Counted from the stretch's first letter, positions 1 through 9,250 are shown. The stretch: 64,000 nucleotides of DNA from Thermosynechococcus sichuanensis E542 (GCF_003555505.1 NZ_CP032152.1:558001-622000); one strand, 5' to 3'. The notes: generated by a model from the sequence alone, not told the origin. Translations and numbers: made by a program.

Positions 1-356
1 TTACGATAAAACGCTTTGGAAAAATCGGCAATACGATGTTTTTTATAGTTAATAATTACATCAATGAGATGATCCACCAGTTCAAACGTGGTGATGGACA
101 TTTCGTACTGGAGATCAGGAGAGTTGTCAAAGGTCACCGTACAGCGGGATAAATCCGCCGGCAAATTGGCGATCGTCCATGTGGCAACAAAATCAACATT
201 GTTACCGCCTTCAATCCCCCGTTGTCCCTCCAACTTTCCCAAACGGTAGAGGGCGATGCCCAAGGGCAGCAGCGGACGTTTCTCAGCACGCATGTAGGGG
301 GCAAAAATATTGACTTCCCGGGGGTTGGCAGGCTGAAGCTGATCGAGGGCGGTCAT
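1..356 (-). CDS. EbsA-like type IV pilus biogenesis protein, 3' end cut off
   Basis: The gene reads leftwards from ATG at 356 and runs off the window edge, so 118 residues are visible and no stop is seen. The protein is soluble, with no signal peptide or membrane segment. The motifs LPLGIALYRLGKLEGQR, then IEGGNNVDFVATW, then FSKAFYRK match my memory of the cyanobacterial EbsA family, a small protein required for type IV pilus assembly and biofilm self-suppression in Synechococcus elongatus. The assignment rests on remembered motifs, not a search. If it is wrong, this is a conserved cyanobacterial protein of unknown role. Confidence 0.55.
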   Translation of the reverse strand, partial: MTALDQLQPANPREVNIFAPYMRAEKRPLLPLGIALYRLGKLEGQRGIEGGNNVDFVATWTIANLPADLSRCTVTFDNSPDLQYEMSITTFELVDHLIDVIINYKKHRIADFSKAFYR

Positions 357-494
357 GCAAGCATCCTTGTGTATTCAGTCTCACCGAGTGCTGAGGTCTA
401 TTCTACAGTTAGAGCAGGTAGCATAGTTGCCTTGGCTCTAGTAGCGTATTTCGGTTTGGTAACATATAGTTAACATAACTAACGAGCACTGCCT

Positions 495-827
495 ATGGTT
501 TTTGATCCCGGAAACGCTAATTTCTACCAGTCTTCTACGGATGATGGGCAGCCCAATCTGCTCCTGAAGTACCTGCAACGGCAATCGCCAGAAGTTTTGA
601 CCCGCATTGCCCGTTCCGTCAGTCCAGAAATTCGCCAAATTATTAGCCAAAATGTCCAAGGTCTGGTGGGTGGCCTCCCCTCCGAGGAGTTTAATGTGCA
701 AATTGCCACCGATCGCGACAACCTTGCGGGGTTATTGGCCTCAGCCATGATGACGGGGTATTTTCTGCGCCAAATGGAACAGCGCATGGAACTGGAAATG
801 AGCCTCGGCGATCTACCCACGCCCTAG
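495..827 (+). CDS. DUF760 family protein
   Basis: A 110-residue soluble protein starting at ATG 495. The central segment (LLLKYLQRQSPEVLTRIA, then SPEIRQIISQNVQGLVGGLP) and the C-terminal LLASAMMTGYFLRQMEQRMELE are typical of DUF760, a family found in cyanobacteria and in plant plastids. No catalytic motif is visible. It is divergent from the EbsA-like gene to its left and 33 bp upstream of a small membrane protein read in the same direction, so the two may be co-transcribed. Function unknown. Confidence 0.75.
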   Translation: MVFDPGNANFYQSSTDDGQPNLLLKYLQRQSPEVLTRIARSVSPEIRQIISQNVQGLVGGLPSEEFNVQIATDRDNLAGLLASAMMTGYFLRQMEQRMELEMSLGDLPTP

Positions 828-860
828 GTTCTGCCAAGATACTTGATGTGAGTCTTGCTT

Positions 861-1289
861 GTGTCCGATCCTTGGCAACAGTTTAAGGCACTGCCTTGGC
901 GATCGCTGGTGCCCACAGGTCTCCTCGTTGCCTTGCTTGCAGCGCTGTTTGATACCGGGCTTTACTATATTGGCGGTGCCGTTGCATCTGTCCGCGAGGC
1001 GTTGATCATCCTGCTTCAGCCTCCTTTGGTTCTCCTAGTCCGCCTTGGTCTGAGCATTGGCCTTGGGATGGTGGCAGTCATTGCTCTAGAGGTGTGGTTT
1101 AATCCAGCACCTATCTATAGCGGTACCCTCTGGGCATTATTTTTGTGTGTCCTAATGGCCAGTGTGTTCTTGAGCTTTTTTGGCGGTAGCTTGGGACTGC
1201 GACCCCTATTTTTCCCCTTGACCGATGTGTTCCTGATTGGCACAGCCGTGGGGATTTTCTGGCAAGGTCGTCGCTACTGGCGCTACTGA
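861..1289 (+). CDS. small integral membrane protein, unknown
   Basis: About 142 residues. In-frame candidate starts are TTG 855 and GTG 861; GTG is preferred because it gives a normal soluble N-terminus (VSDPWQQFKALPW). Roughly four hydrophobic segments follow (about residues 18-35, 45-65, 68-85 and 95-125), ending in a basic tail WQGRRYWRY. No known motif was recognised. It follows the DUF760 gene closely, and its 3' end overlaps the convergent TM2 gene by 7 bp. Confidence 0.6.
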   Translation: MSDPWQQFKALPWRSLVPTGLLVALLAALFDTGLYYIGGAVASVREALIILLQPPLVLLVRLGLSIGLGMVAVIALEVWFNPAPIYSGTLWALFLCVLMASVFLSFFGGSLGLRPLFFPLTDVFLIGTAVGIFWQGRRYWRY

Positions 1290-1585
1290 GTAGATTCCTC
1301 AAGACGAGACGCGGTGAGCTTTGGAACCGCTGCCCTAATCTCAGGGTTAAAGGTGGCATCAAAGGCATCAGCCCCCTGAAACAAATACCATACGGCCTCA
1401 ATCACACAGGCAATGCGAGCAACACTGCCCAGAGAACCATGGGGTGTTGTCGAAAAAAGCAGCCCCAGCAGCAGGTAAACTCCACCCCACAGGGGTTGGC
1501 GCAAATAAAACTTATGGAGTCCGGGGAGAAAGATGCCGGCCAAGGCTAAGAGAATGGCGATCGCGCGATTACGGTAACCCATCAT
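1283..1585 (-). CDS. TM2-domain-like small membrane protein
   Basis: About 100 residues from ATG 1585 (ATG 1582 and TTG 1591 are alternatives). Two closely spaced hydrophobic helices flank the sequence GIFLPGLHKFYLRQPLWGG, which follows the TM2-domain pattern (G-x-H-xF-YL followed by a helix). The C-terminal 40 residues are soluble. TM2 proteins are widespread and mostly without an assigned function. The stop lies within the end of the convergent upstream gene. Confidence 0.65.
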   Translation of the reverse strand: MMGYRNRAIAILLALAGIFLPGLHKFYLRQPLWGGVYLLLGLLFSTTPHGSLGSVARIACVIEAVWYLFQGADAFDATFNPEIRAAVPKLTASRLEESTQ

Positions 1586-1658
1586 TGACAACTGCGAATG
1601 ACTCTACAATGCGATATTCAGTTAATCTTTAGCAAAAGGCAACCTTAAGGAGTCTGGA

Positions 1659-2942
1659 TTGCCCGAACCACTATCTGTTGCTGTCTTTATTTGCCTAGAA
1701 TGGCAACCCCATGCTGGGGGACATGTCAAATGTTGGGAACGTTTTGCTGAAGCTGCCAGCCACTACCCAGACCGCGTTGACCTGACCGTTTACTTCCTTG
1801 GCGCAAAACGGCAAACTCGAGAGGTAGCAGCCAATGTTCGCTACCAATTCTTACCGCCCCAGTTCAGCACGCACTCATTGGAAATTATGCGCCAAGGGGC
1901 AGGCATGACCGATGTGGCTCCCTTTCACTGGGGATTGCGCCGCTATTTACCGCAACATCAGGTGTTTCACATTACGGATACCTTTAGCTTTGCCCAAACA
2001 GTGCGCCGCTTTTGTCGCCAGCAGCATTACCCCCTCCTCAGTTCGATTCACACCGATTTGCCGTTACTGACCCGCACCTATTCCCGGGAAATTATTTGGC
2101 GCATGAGTGGCCGCAGTTGGGGGCGGGACTTTTGGCGGTGGCTATGGCTGGAGAAATTGCAGGTGGATCAGTGGTTTGGCCACCAAGCGGAACGCAAATT
2201 AGCGGGTTTTATGCAGGCTAGCGATCGCGTCTTGGTCTCGCGGCAGCAGGATGCCGATTGGCTACTGACGTTTTTGCCCCCTGAGCGGGTGGCATGGTTT
2301 CAGCGGGGCATTGATCGCGATCGCTTTCATCCGCGATTTCGCAATCCCCAATGGCTACGGGAGGAGTATCACCTGCCAGCGGTGCCGATCATGCTTTTTG
2401 TCGGTCGCGTGGATGCCAGTAAAAATGTGCTGCTGTTGGCACAGGCGGCTCAAGTGTTAGCCAATCAAGGAAAGGTGTTCCATGTGTTGATTGTTGGCGA
2501 AGGGGCACAGGCTAGCCTTGTCAAAGACCTTTTGGGCGATCGCGTCACCCTCACAGGGAAGGTGCCCCAAGAAAAATTGGGGGCGATTTATGCCAGTAGT
2601 GATCTCTTTGTCTTTCCTTCAGAGTCAGAAACCGGCCCCAATGTGGTGGTGGAAGCACGGGCAGCAGGACTACCCGTCGTCATTTCGGGGTTTGATGGCG
2701 GGCGCAAATACGTGCAAGCTTCAGGGGAGGATGGCGTTGTGGTTTACAGTCGCGACCCCCAAGATTGGGCAGCGGCTATTGCGCCGCTGTTAGACAATGC
2801 CCCCTATCGCCAGCGGATGGGAAAACTAGCCCATGAAATTACCCAAGCCACCTGTCCCACGTGGCAGGAAGCCTTTGAGCAGACCATTTTATGCCAATGG
2901 GAAGCGGTTGCCCAAGCCTACGGCTGGCACCAAAACGCCTGA
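1659..2942 (+). CDS. GT4-family glycosyltransferase (GT-B fold)
   Basis: A 427-residue protein, probably starting at TTG 1659. The C-terminal half has the GT4 signature: a nucleotide-binding start LFVGRVDASKNVLLL, then SESETGPNVVVEARAAGLPVV, which holds the E-x7-E pair that binds the donor sugar nucleotide. The N-terminal half (acceptor domain) contains HITDTFSFAQ and SIHTDLPLL, resembling glycolipid/sulfolipid-type glucosyl- and mannosyltransferases. Substrate cannot be told from sequence. The 3' end overlaps the convergent PLP enzyme gene by 25 bp, an unusually long convergent coding overlap. Confidence 0.8.
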   Translation: MPEPLSVAVFICLEWQPHAGGHVKCWERFAEAASHYPDRVDLTVYFLGAKRQTREVAANVRYQFLPPQFSTHSLEIMRQGAGMTDVAPFHWGLRRYLPQHQVFHITDTFSFAQTVRRFCRQQHYPLLSSIHTDLPLLTRTYSREIIWRMSGRSWGRDFWRWLWLEKLQVDQWFGHQAERKLAGFMQASDRVLVSRQQDADWLLTFLPPERVAWFQRGIDRDRFHPRFRNPQWLREEYHLPAVPIMLFVGRVDASKNVLLLAQAAQVLANQGKVFHVLIVGEGAQASLVKDLLGDRVTLTGKVPQEKLGAIYASSDLFVFPSESETGPNVVVEARAAGLPVVISGFDGGRKYVQASGEDGVVVYSRDPQDWAAAIAPLLDNAPYRQRMGKLAHEITQATCPTWQEAFEQTILCQWEAVAQAYGWHQNA

Positions 2943-4168
2943 TCCTCTAGAAGAGCTTCTAAAATCAAGGCCATATGCGTCCAGTGAGTCCCCCCCTGAC
3001 AAAAGACAATATAGGGCGGACGCAGCGGGCCATCGGCAGACAGTTCCGACGTGCTGCCATCAATAAACGTGCCCCCAGCCATCACCAGATCATCGGCATA
3101 GCCGGGCATGGGTGCGGGTACGGGATCGAGGTAGGAACCCACGGGAGAGTAGCGTTGCAACGTGCGGCAAAAGGCAATTAGCTTCTCAGGGCTGCCCAAT
3201 TGAATGGCTTGAATGACATCGCGGCGGGGGGCGAGGGGGGCAGGGTTGACGGGATAGCCCAGTTGGTCAAAGACATAGGCCAAGAGATGGGCACACTTGA
3301 GGGCTTCGCCGACCATTTGCGGTGCTAAGAACAACCCTTGAAAGAGCAGACGATGTTGATCAAATGTAGCACCCCCTTCATGACCAATCCCCGGTGCTGT
3401 CAGGCGATAACTGGCCTGCTCAATGAGATCAGCGCGTCCTGCTAAGTAGCCCCCCGCTGTGGCGATCGTGCCGCCGGGATTTTTAATCAAGGAACCCGCA
3501 ATTAAATCAGCGCCAACATGGGGCGGTTCTTGGGTTTCGACAAATTCGCCGTAGCAATTATCCACAAAACAGACCACATTGGGATTCTGGCTCTTGATCA
3601 GTTGGATCATTTTGGCAATGTCCTCAAGACTCAGGCTGGGGCGCCATGTGTAGCCACAGGAGCGTTGAATGAGTACCATGCGGGTTTGGGCTTGGACACA
3701 GGTGGCGATCGCCCCCCAATCGGGTTCGCCCGTACTCAACAGAGGAATCTCGCGATAGTGAATGCCGAAGTCCTTGAGGGAGCCTTGGCCGTGACCCCGT
3801 AGGCCAATCACCTCTTCTAAAGTGTCGTAGGGGGCACCCGCAAGGGAGATCAGTTCATCACCGGGGCGCAGCACGCCAAATAGGGCAGTGGCGATCGCGT
3901 GGGTACCAGAGACAAATTGCACCCGCACCAAAGCCGCCTCTGCCCCCATCACCTGCGCAAAGACGCGATCCAGCACCTCGCGCCCCAAATCCCCATGACC
4001 ATAGCCCGTCATGCTACTGAAGTGATGCACCCCCAGCCGCTGCTGACGAAAGGCTCCTAGAACCCGATCCAAATTTTCCTTGACGCGGCCATCAATTTCC
4101 GCAAAGGTGGTTGCAAGTGCTTGTTGCGCATCTGTTACGAGGGAAGTTTTCACGTTGAGACCCATCAT
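2918..4168 (-). CDS. PLP-dependent methionine gamma-lyase / aluminium-resistance family protein
   Basis: 416 residues from ATG 4168. An open frame extends upstream to 4354 but would run into the preceding gene, so the shorter start is preferred. Fold-type-I PLP features are clear: FVSGTHAIATALFG near residue 86 (cofactor phosphate region), FVDNCYGEF near 201 (Asp that contacts the pyridine), and the Schiff-base lysine in AGSLIKNPGG, Lys229. The overall pattern is that of the cystathionine beta-lyase-like 'aluminium resistance' family (Met_gamma_lyase). The substrate is probably a sulfur amino acid. It is the last gene of the ycf66-min-GT2 run, 38 bp after the GT2 gene. Confidence 0.8.
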   Translation of the reverse strand: MMGLNVKTSLVTDAQQALATTFAEIDGRVKENLDRVLGAFRQQRLGVHHFSSMTGYGHGDLGREVLDRVFAQVMGAEAALVRVQFVSGTHAIATALFGVLRPGDELISLAGAPYDTLEEVIGLRGHGQGSLKDFGIHYREIPLLSTGEPDWGAIATCVQAQTRMVLIQRSCGYTWRPSLSLEDIAKMIQLIKSQNPNVVCFVDNCYGEFVETQEPPHVGADLIAGSLIKNPGGTIATAGGYLAGRADLIEQASYRLTAPGIGHEGGATFDQHRLLFQGLFLAPQMVGEALKCAHLLAYVFDQLGYPVNPAPLAPRRDVIQAIQLGSPEKLIAFCRTLQRYSPVGSYLDPVPAPMPGYADDLVMAGGTFIDGSTSELSADGPLRPPYIVFCQGGTHWTHMALILEALLEDQAFWCQP

Positions 4169-4206
4169 TGAGCCAACAAAAGTGTAGTCAAGATAGTTAT
4201 AAAGTT

Positions 4207-5415
4207 CTAAACCAAGGGTTGAGTGTCGGCAGAATAAGTTCGTCCTCGCCACTGCTTGGGGCGCTGCCACGAGGAGAGGGTAATCCGCAGAGCCGCTAGG
4301 GGATCCGCAAGGGGGGAAAGCCAAAAGAGCCAGCGCCCTTGACCGCTTTGCCAATCATAGACGGGGGCGATCGCCAGTGTCATCCCCCAGCGGATCAGCA
4401 CCAACAGGCCATTGAGCAATGTCGCCATCTCAAGAGGCAAGGTGGGAGTAGTCAGAGCCAGTGCCATCAAGCCCAAAATCAATAGGGGCAAGGGTAGTCC
4501 CTGTACAGCCCAGAGGAAATAGGCATCGCCCCACACCTGTGCTGCTGGGGTTGCATCCTTGAGGTCGAGCGATCGCCCCCACTCTCGCCATGTTTCCGCC
4601 ATCCCCTCATACATCCGCACCTTGAGCACCTTTGAGCCATCGCGAAAGGCCACCCGTGCCCCCGTAGCCGCTATCGCTCGCACCAACGTTACATCATCAC
4701 AAAAGGAAGAAGCGGCCACTTGGTAGCCCCCGATCGCCTCGAGGCGCGATCGCCGAATCAGGAGGCATTGACCATTGGCCAAAATGCGTTCGGGCTGAGT
4801 TTCAACTGCCCGCGCTGCACCAAAGCGATAGATTAAGGTTAAAAGCAACGCCGGTTGCAGCCACCATTCGCCTCCCGTCTTGAGAATAAAGCGGGGTGAG
4901 AGAGAGATGAGGTCTAATTGCTCCCGCTGCGCTGTCTGCAAAAGGCTGGCCACAAGTCCGGGTTGTGGTTGTGTATCGGCATCAATCCCCAAAATCCATT
5001 CACTCTCAGGATGGGCACAACAAAAGCCCGTATGCAATGCCCAAGGCCGCCCCACCCACCCCGTTGGTAAGGGGGGATCAAACTCCAGTCGCAGACGCGG
5101 ATCGCGGTGTTGTGCTGCCCGCACCATCTCAGCCGTGCCATCTTGGGAATGACTATCGACAATAAGAATTTCCCGCACCTCGTAACCTTGGCGCATTAAG
5201 CCCTCTAAACAGGGTTGCAACCGCTGAGCCTCATTGAGGGTGGGGACAACAACTGAGACTTTGGCTAAATTTTCTGGGCGTGAGGGCTGGGGTTCCAATG
5301 GGGAAGGGCGTCGCCAACCCGATCCTAAGCGAGCGATTAAAATAGCCGCCCAAGGTGCCTGTGCCACGATCGCGCCGCTGGCGATCGCCGCTAGCCCAAC
5401 TGTAATGGTACTCAA
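4207..5415 (-). CDS. GT2-family membrane glycosyltransferase, CruG/HpnB-like
   Basis: 402 residues. An N-terminal hydrophobic anchor precedes a GT-A domain: [23 protein letters not shown], the metal-binding DAD in GIDADTQ, then FCDDVTL. Several C-terminal membrane helices follow (about residues 295-380). The stretch [11 protein letters not shown] resembles CruG, the myxoxanthophyll (carotenoid) glycosyltransferase of cyanobacteria, and HpnB-type proteins; I recall this similarity and could not test it. Its ATG overlaps the minE stop by 4 bp (5412-5415), so it is translationally coupled to the min genes. Confidence 0.75.
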   Translation of the reverse strand: MSTITVGLAAIASGAIVAQAPWAAILIARLGSGWRRPSPLEPQPSRPENLAKVSVVVPTLNEAQRLQPCLEGLMRQGYEVREILIVDSHSQDGTAEMVRAAQHRDPRLRLEFDPPLPTGWVGRPWALHTGFCCAHPESEWILGIDADTQPQPGLVASLLQTAQREQLDLISLSPRFILKTGGEWWLQPALLLTLIYRFGAARAVETQPERILANGQCLLIRRSRLEAIGGYQVAASSFCDDVTLVRAIAATGARVAFRDGSKVLKVRMYEGMAETWREWGRSLDLKDATPAAQVWGDAYFLWAVQGLPLPLLILGLMALALTTPTLPLEMATLLNGLLVLIRWGMTLAIAPVYDWQSGQGRWLFWLSPLADPLAALRITLSSWQRPKQWRGRTYSADTQPLV

Positions 5416-5732
5416 CGTTCTTCTGCCTCATTCTCTGATGGGGAATTTTCTGGCGGCGGGGCATCCTCTGGGGAGAGCTTTAGCCGTTTAATCGGTAAAT
5501 TGGCAATCAAGGCCGTTGTCCGCTGATCCGACTCTAGGGAAACCGCTATCCCCTCCGTTTCTAACTCCACATAGCGGGAGACCACCTCTAAAATGTCTCG
5601 CCGCAACTTATCTAAAACTTCTGGCGTTAGTGCCGTGCGATCGTGCGCCAAAACCAGCTTCAGGCGTTCTTTAGCGGTGGTGCGACTGGGGGGAGTGCGC
5701 GTAAACAACCGCTCTAGCAGTTCACTGATCAT
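5412..5732 (-). CDS. minE: Cell division topological specificity factor MinE
   Basis: 106 residues, a little longer than E. coli MinE (88). The N-terminal amphipathic membrane-binding and anti-MinCD segment ([12 protein letters not shown]) is followed by [12 protein letters not shown], the classic MinE motif that contacts MinD. The topological specificity domain follows, with [10 protein letters not shown]. MinE stimulates MinD ATPase so that the MinCD inhibitor clears from mid-cell. The acidic tail ([17 protein letters not shown]) is dispensable-looking. Both ends overlap neighbours by 4 bp (minD upstream, GT2 gene downstream). Confidence 0.95.
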   Translation of the reverse strand: MISELLERLFTRTPPSRTTAKERLKLVLAHDRTALTPEVLDKLRRDILEVVSRYVELETEGIAVSLESDQRTTALIANLPIKRLKLSPEDAPPPENSPSENEAEER

Positions 5733-6532
5733 CCCTTTGCCCCAAACAAGCGTCGAATCCGGCCGAATAATCCCCCGCTTGCCGCCTCTAAATCGAGAAA
5801 CTCAACCTTTTCCCCCTCCAAGCGACGGGCAATATTCATAAAGGCCTGCCCCGCCAAAGATGGAGACTCTGCCAAGACCAACGGTTCCCCCTTATTGGTG
5901 GAAACAATCACCTTCTCATCCTCAGGGACAATGCCAATCAGGGGAATGGAAAGAATTTCTTGGACATCTTCGACGGACATCATATCGTTGGCAGCCACCA
6001 TTGCTGGGCGCAACCGATTCAAAATGAGATGACTGTTGCGAATACGGTAGGCTTCTAGTAGGCCAATCACGCGATCGGCATCCCGCACTGCGGCAATTTC
6101 TGGGGTGGTCACCACCAAAGCTTCCTGAGCGGGGGCAATGGCATTCCGGAATCCCGCCTCGATCCCCGCTGGACAATCAATGAGCACGTAGTCATAGTGC
6201 TTGCTCAGGGCTGAGGCCAACTGTCGCATTTGCTCTGGGGTAATGGCATCCTTATTGCGGCTTTGGGCGGCGGGCAGCAACACCAGTTTATGGAGGCGCT
6301 TATCGCGCACAAGGGCTTGATCCAAGCGACACTGCCCGGTGAGCACATCAATGGCGGTGTAAACCACGCGATTTTCCAGCCCGAGCAATAGGTCAAGGTT
6401 GCGTAAGCCAAAGTCCGCATCAATGAGCACCACCGATCGCCCGAGTTTGGCCAAAGCAACACCAATATTGGCACTGGTGGTTGTTTTCCCCACGCCCCCT
6501 TTACCCGAGGTAATGACAATCGTGCGCCCCAT
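5729..6532 (-). CDS. minD: Septum site-determining ATPase MinD
   Basis: 267 residues. The deviant Walker A motif GKGGVGKTT (residues 10-18, with the signature lysine 11) opens the protein, followed by [17 protein letters not shown] and [10 protein letters not shown] (Walker B). The C-terminal [13 protein letters not shown] is the amphipathic membrane-targeting helix. MinD dimerises on the membrane with ATP, recruits MinC and is released by MinE, which positions the division ring. Start ATG 6532 lies 38 bp after the minC stop; the stop overlaps the minE start. Confidence 0.96.
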   Translation of the reverse strand: MGRTIVITSGKGGVGKTTTSANIGVALAKLGRSVVLIDADFGLRNLDLLLGLENRVVYTAIDVLTGQCRLDQALVRDKRLHKLVLLPAAQSRNKDAITPEQMRQLASALSKHYDYVLIDCPAGIEAGFRNAIAPAQEALVVTTPEIAAVRDADRVIGLLEAYRIRNSHLILNRLRPAMVAANDMMSVEDVQEILSIPLIGIVPEDEKVIVSTNKGEPLVLAESPSLAGQAFMNIARRLEGEKVEFLDLEAASGGLFGRIRRLFGAKG

Positions 6533-6570
6533 TGAACTCCCTAGGAATTGGCTTACTAGAATAGATTATC

Positions 6571-7371
6571 TCAAGGTGTCTCGGATACGGCGAAGGCTCG
6601 TCCCCAAGTATAGGCGGGGGCAATCTGAATCCCTTGGTCTGTGGCGTAGGCCACCTCTGGATAAGGCGGGTTTGGGGGATCGGGTGTCCGCGCCAATAGA
6701 TCAGCAATCCGTAACTGTGTGGCCGCCATTTCAAGGGTCATAATCCGTGCCCCTAGATTACCCTTGGCACCGGCATGAGCAATCCCGCGTAAGCGCCCCC
6801 AAACGATAATATCTCCGGCGGCAATAATACTGGCACCGGCATTGACATCGCCAACGATCACCACACTGGCATCATGGTGAATTTCCATCCCCGATCGCAG
6901 GGTTGTTTTCAAGTAGAGGGGATTGGCTGTGGGTTCTGGGTCACCAGCGGTCTCCCTAGCCAGTAGGGGCGGCAGTTCCCCCTGTTGGACACTGTAGCCA
7001 AGGGTAGCAGCGGCGATCGCCGTCTGGCGTCGTTCGGTAATAATTTTGTCCAGTCGCAACTGATGCTCGCTGAGAGCCTCGGCCAACTGTTGAAGCTGTG
7101 ACTGATCCAAGAGTCGCTGCCCACAGGCACAATCTACGGGTAAGGTCTCTGCCCAGAGGTGTTCTTGACCGACAAGGTAGAGTTGCAACTGTGGCCACAA
7201 ATCAATCCAGTCCAAATCAGGGGGCAACGTGAGTCGGCAACGCCCTTCCCAGTGTTCTAAAGCAAGGCCGCTGATAATGGGTGTGCTTTGCTCAACCTCA
7301 AGAGTGACCTCAGAGCTTTCAGTACCTTCCGAGGCAGGTTCCTCTACAGGGGTTGACTCCGCCTCACTCAT
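6571..7371 (-). CDS. minC: Septum site-determining protein MinC
   Basis: 266 residues from ATG 7371. An upstream in-frame extension to 7443 is rejected because this ATG overlaps the preceding stop (7368) as ATGA. The C-terminal beta-helix domain is clear: TLRSGMEIHHDASVVIVG, then AGASIIAAGDIIVWGRLRG and GNLGARIMTLEM, the MinD-binding and FtsZ-inhibiting part. The N-terminal FtsZ-binding domain is divergent, preceded by an acidic disordered leader (residues 1-35) as in other cyanobacterial MinC proteins. The last ~25 residues extend past the usual end. Confidence 0.92.
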   Translation of the reverse strand: MSEAESTPVEEPASEGTESSEVTLEVEQSTPIISGLALEHWEGRCRLTLPPDLDWIDLWPQLQLYLVGQEHLWAETLPVDCACGQRLLDQSQLQQLAEALSEHQLRLDKIITERRQTAIAAATLGYSVQQGELPPLLARETAGDPEPTANPLYLKTTLRSGMEIHHDASVVIVGDVNAGASIIAAGDIIVWGRLRGIAHAGAKGNLGARIMTLEMAATQLRIADLLARTPDPPNPPYPEVAYATDQGIQIAPAYTWGRAFAVSETP

Positions 7372-8153
7372 GGTTTTTCCACCCGCAGTCGCTGTGTAAT
7401 CAAGACCATGCCCGTATCCCGAATTAAGGCCACAGAGACCCATCGGTGACCGGGTTCTTGGGGAGCGCGTCCCAGCTTAAAAATGCCACCCGCAGAGAGA
7501 AGCTCCAGTTTCACAGGGCTGGGATTGGCGTAGGTTTGGGCATTGATGGGCTGATCGCTGGCGGCGCCAAGGAGAATGGCATTGCCAATGGGTTCTTGAA
7601 CAATGGCATCAAGGCTAAACTCCTCACCCGTACGCACCGTTTGGGGGAGCGAAAATTGAACGGTGGGTGGTGTTGCACCAATGGTGATCGTGGTTTTCTC
7701 GTTGGTAATGTCTTGGCGAAGAATTTTGCCGTTGCGGATGACTTGGGTGGCTTGCAGGTTGCCACGAATGGTTTGCGGGCGATCGCTGGTGCCGCCCGTG
7801 CCTTCAATGGTGGTGCTGATGTCTAAAATCCAATCATCGCCCTGCTGTTGCCAACGGTTGACAGTTGTACGGTAGCGGATATCGCGATAGGGTTGCCAAA
7901 ATGTCGGCAGTTGTTTGCGCAAGATCTCAAGGGTGAGGCCATCCCCCGTTTTGAATTCAGGGTCATAGAAAGCCAAGACGGCGTCTAAATTCTTTTCACT
8001 AGCCGCTGTATCCAAGCCATTGACCACCGCTTGCACCGATTGCGGCAAGGCAGCCGGAGTAGCTTGCGCTAGGGGAGCCGCCCAAGTCCGTGCCGGCACA
8101 CCGCCACAAATTGCTGCCAAGCCAAGGACTGAAACCAGAAAGTAGCGACGCAT
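7368..8153 (-). CDS. Exported NTF2-like (SnoaL-fold) protein, unknown
   Basis: 261 residues with a Sec signal peptide (residues 1-25, ending AAPLAQA). Residues 38-150 look like an NTF2-like domain (VVNGLDTAASEKNLDAVLAFYD and FWQPYRDIRYRTTVNRW), a fold used for ligand binding or small-molecule catalysis. The C-terminal ~100 residues form a beta-rich domain (VQFSLPQTVRTGEEFSLDAIV) resembling a periplasmic Ig-like module. No catalytic residue can be named. It is translationally coupled to minC and 25 bp after ycf66, so it belongs to the same transcription unit. Confidence 0.65.
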   Translation of the reverse strand: MRRYFLVSVLGLAAICGGVPARTWAAPLAQATPAALPQSVQAVVNGLDTAASEKNLDAVLAFYDPEFKTGDGLTLEILRKQLPTFWQPYRDIRYRTTVNRWQQQGDDWILDISTTIEGTGGTSDRPQTIRGNLQATQVIRNGKILRQDITNEKTTITIGATPPTVQFSLPQTVRTGEEFSLDAIVQEPIGNAILLGAASDQPINAQTYANPSPVKLELLSAGGIFKLGRAPQEPGHRWVSVALIRDTGMVLITQRLRVEKP

Positions 8154-8178
8154 GGTGAACCGCCTTTGCTCCTAGGGT

Positions 8179-9021
8179 CTATTCATCATCAAAATTGGCG
8201 GAGTTATCCTGCTCGTCAGTGGGGGGACGATCTAGAGGTTGATAGGGCACATACTCACTGCCATCGGTGGTGCCTTCAGGACGGGGACGGGGAGGGCGGC
8301 GACGTATGGGGCGATCGCTCACTGTTGCAGTTTCCGTTGTTGGCGGCGGCGGACGGCGCGTGGGACGGCGCGTGGGTGTTGGTGGACGATAGGGTTCATC
8401 CACAATCTCATCTGGCGGTGGTGTTGTCGGTCGCGGCCGACGCGAGGGGGGACGACGTACCGTGGGACGGCTAGGGGGTGGGCTGCTGCGCCGCGAGGGT
8501 AAACGTCCTACCGGGGGAGTATCCTCTACATCCTCGTCTTCATAGCGCGATCGCGACACATCACGGCTACCGCGAATTCGCCGCAGGGGTGGGTACTCCT
8601 CCTCCTCTTCTTCCTCGTCATCGTAGGGTTCGAGTTCCTCTATTTCTGCACGGTAGGTGTAGCTGCGGCTCACGGGTCGGTCTTCATCCACAATCGGGGT
8701 ATTCCGCCGCGCCTGCTCTGTGGCCACCCGCCGCAAACGAATACTTTCATAGGCAAAAAAGGCAGCGGTGCCCGTCAGGAGAAACTGGCCAAACAGCAGA
8801 ATTGGATCGAGGCGCCACCCCTGGAAAAAAAGAATCCCGCCGCACAGCAGAGCCACTGCGGCAAAGAAAATATCGTGATCTCGCGCTAACTCTGGCTGAA
8901 TCGAACGCAGGAAATAGAGGAGCGCCCCAGCAACAGCGAGGCCAATTCCTAAGATGCCAGCAGGCCCAAGACCGACATTGACAATTTGACCAAGGAGAGG
9001 GGAGAAGGAAAGATGAGTCAT
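8179..9021 (-). CDS. ycf66: Ycf66 family membrane protein
   Basis: 280 residues. The N-terminal 90 residues carry three to four hydrophobic segments with the Ycf66 pattern (MVNVGLGPAGILGIGLAV-like start, FLRSIQPELARDHD, FFAAVALLCGGILFFQGWRLDPIL). A long, arginine- and proline-rich disordered tail follows, with an acidic block EDEEEEEEEYPP-like stretch at about residues 135-145. Ycf66 is conserved in cyanobacteria and some plastids; its function is unresolved, with a thylakoid location expected. It heads the ycf66-min gene run. Confidence 0.9.
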   Translation of the reverse strand: MTHLSFSPLLGQIVNVGLGPAGILGIGLAVAGALLYFLRSIQPELARDHDIFFAAVALLCGGILFFQGWRLDPILLFGQFLLTGTAAFFAYESIRLRRVATEQARRNTPIVDEDRPVSRSYTYRAEIEELEPYDDEEEEEEEYPPLRRIRGSRDVSRSRYEDEDVEDTPPVGRLPSRRSSPPPSRPTVRRPPSRRPRPTTPPPDEIVDEPYRPPTPTRRPTRRPPPPTTETATVSDRPIRRRPPRPRPEGTTDGSEYVPYQPLDRPPTDEQDNSANFDDE

Positions 9022-9124
9022 TTAACCCGTTGCCTAGAAGGGCAAAATAGAGCTGAGAGTCACAGCCCTATGGCTATGACCCTATTCTAGCGACAATTAG
9101 CAACCGCGCCCGTTGGTCTGACGC

Positions 9125-9250
9125 TTAGGAGGAACGTTGCACTTTGTCAATTTGGCTAATGGTGATGAGGGCAATAAAGGTGAGACCCAAAACCACGGCT
9201 CCCGAGACCAAGCCAATAAAGAAACCTTTGAGGGAAGGGGTAATCGTCAA
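9125..9250 (-). CDS. psbX: Photosystem II reaction centre protein PsbX
   Basis: 41 residues, read from TTG 9250 to TAA 9125. The product begins MTITPSLKGFFIGL and ends ISQIDKVQRSS, with one central transmembrane helix. This is nearly the same as T. elongatus PsbX as I remember it (differences at about L/V15, A/I26, V/A27, A/T30 and the last residue), and that protein also begins TITPSL. PsbX is a single-helix subunit near cytochrome b559 in photosystem II. An in-frame ATG lies nine codons upstream (9277) and would give a longer N-terminus; the TTG is chosen from homology, not from a ribosome site. Confidence 0.92.
   Translation of the reverse strand: MTITPSLKGFFIGLVSGAVVLGLTFIALITISQIDKVQRSS

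Noticed and set aside
222-473. 83-codon plus-strand ORF
   Set aside because: It is antisense to the EbsA-like gene whose family motifs are clear, and extends into non-coding sequence without a domain.
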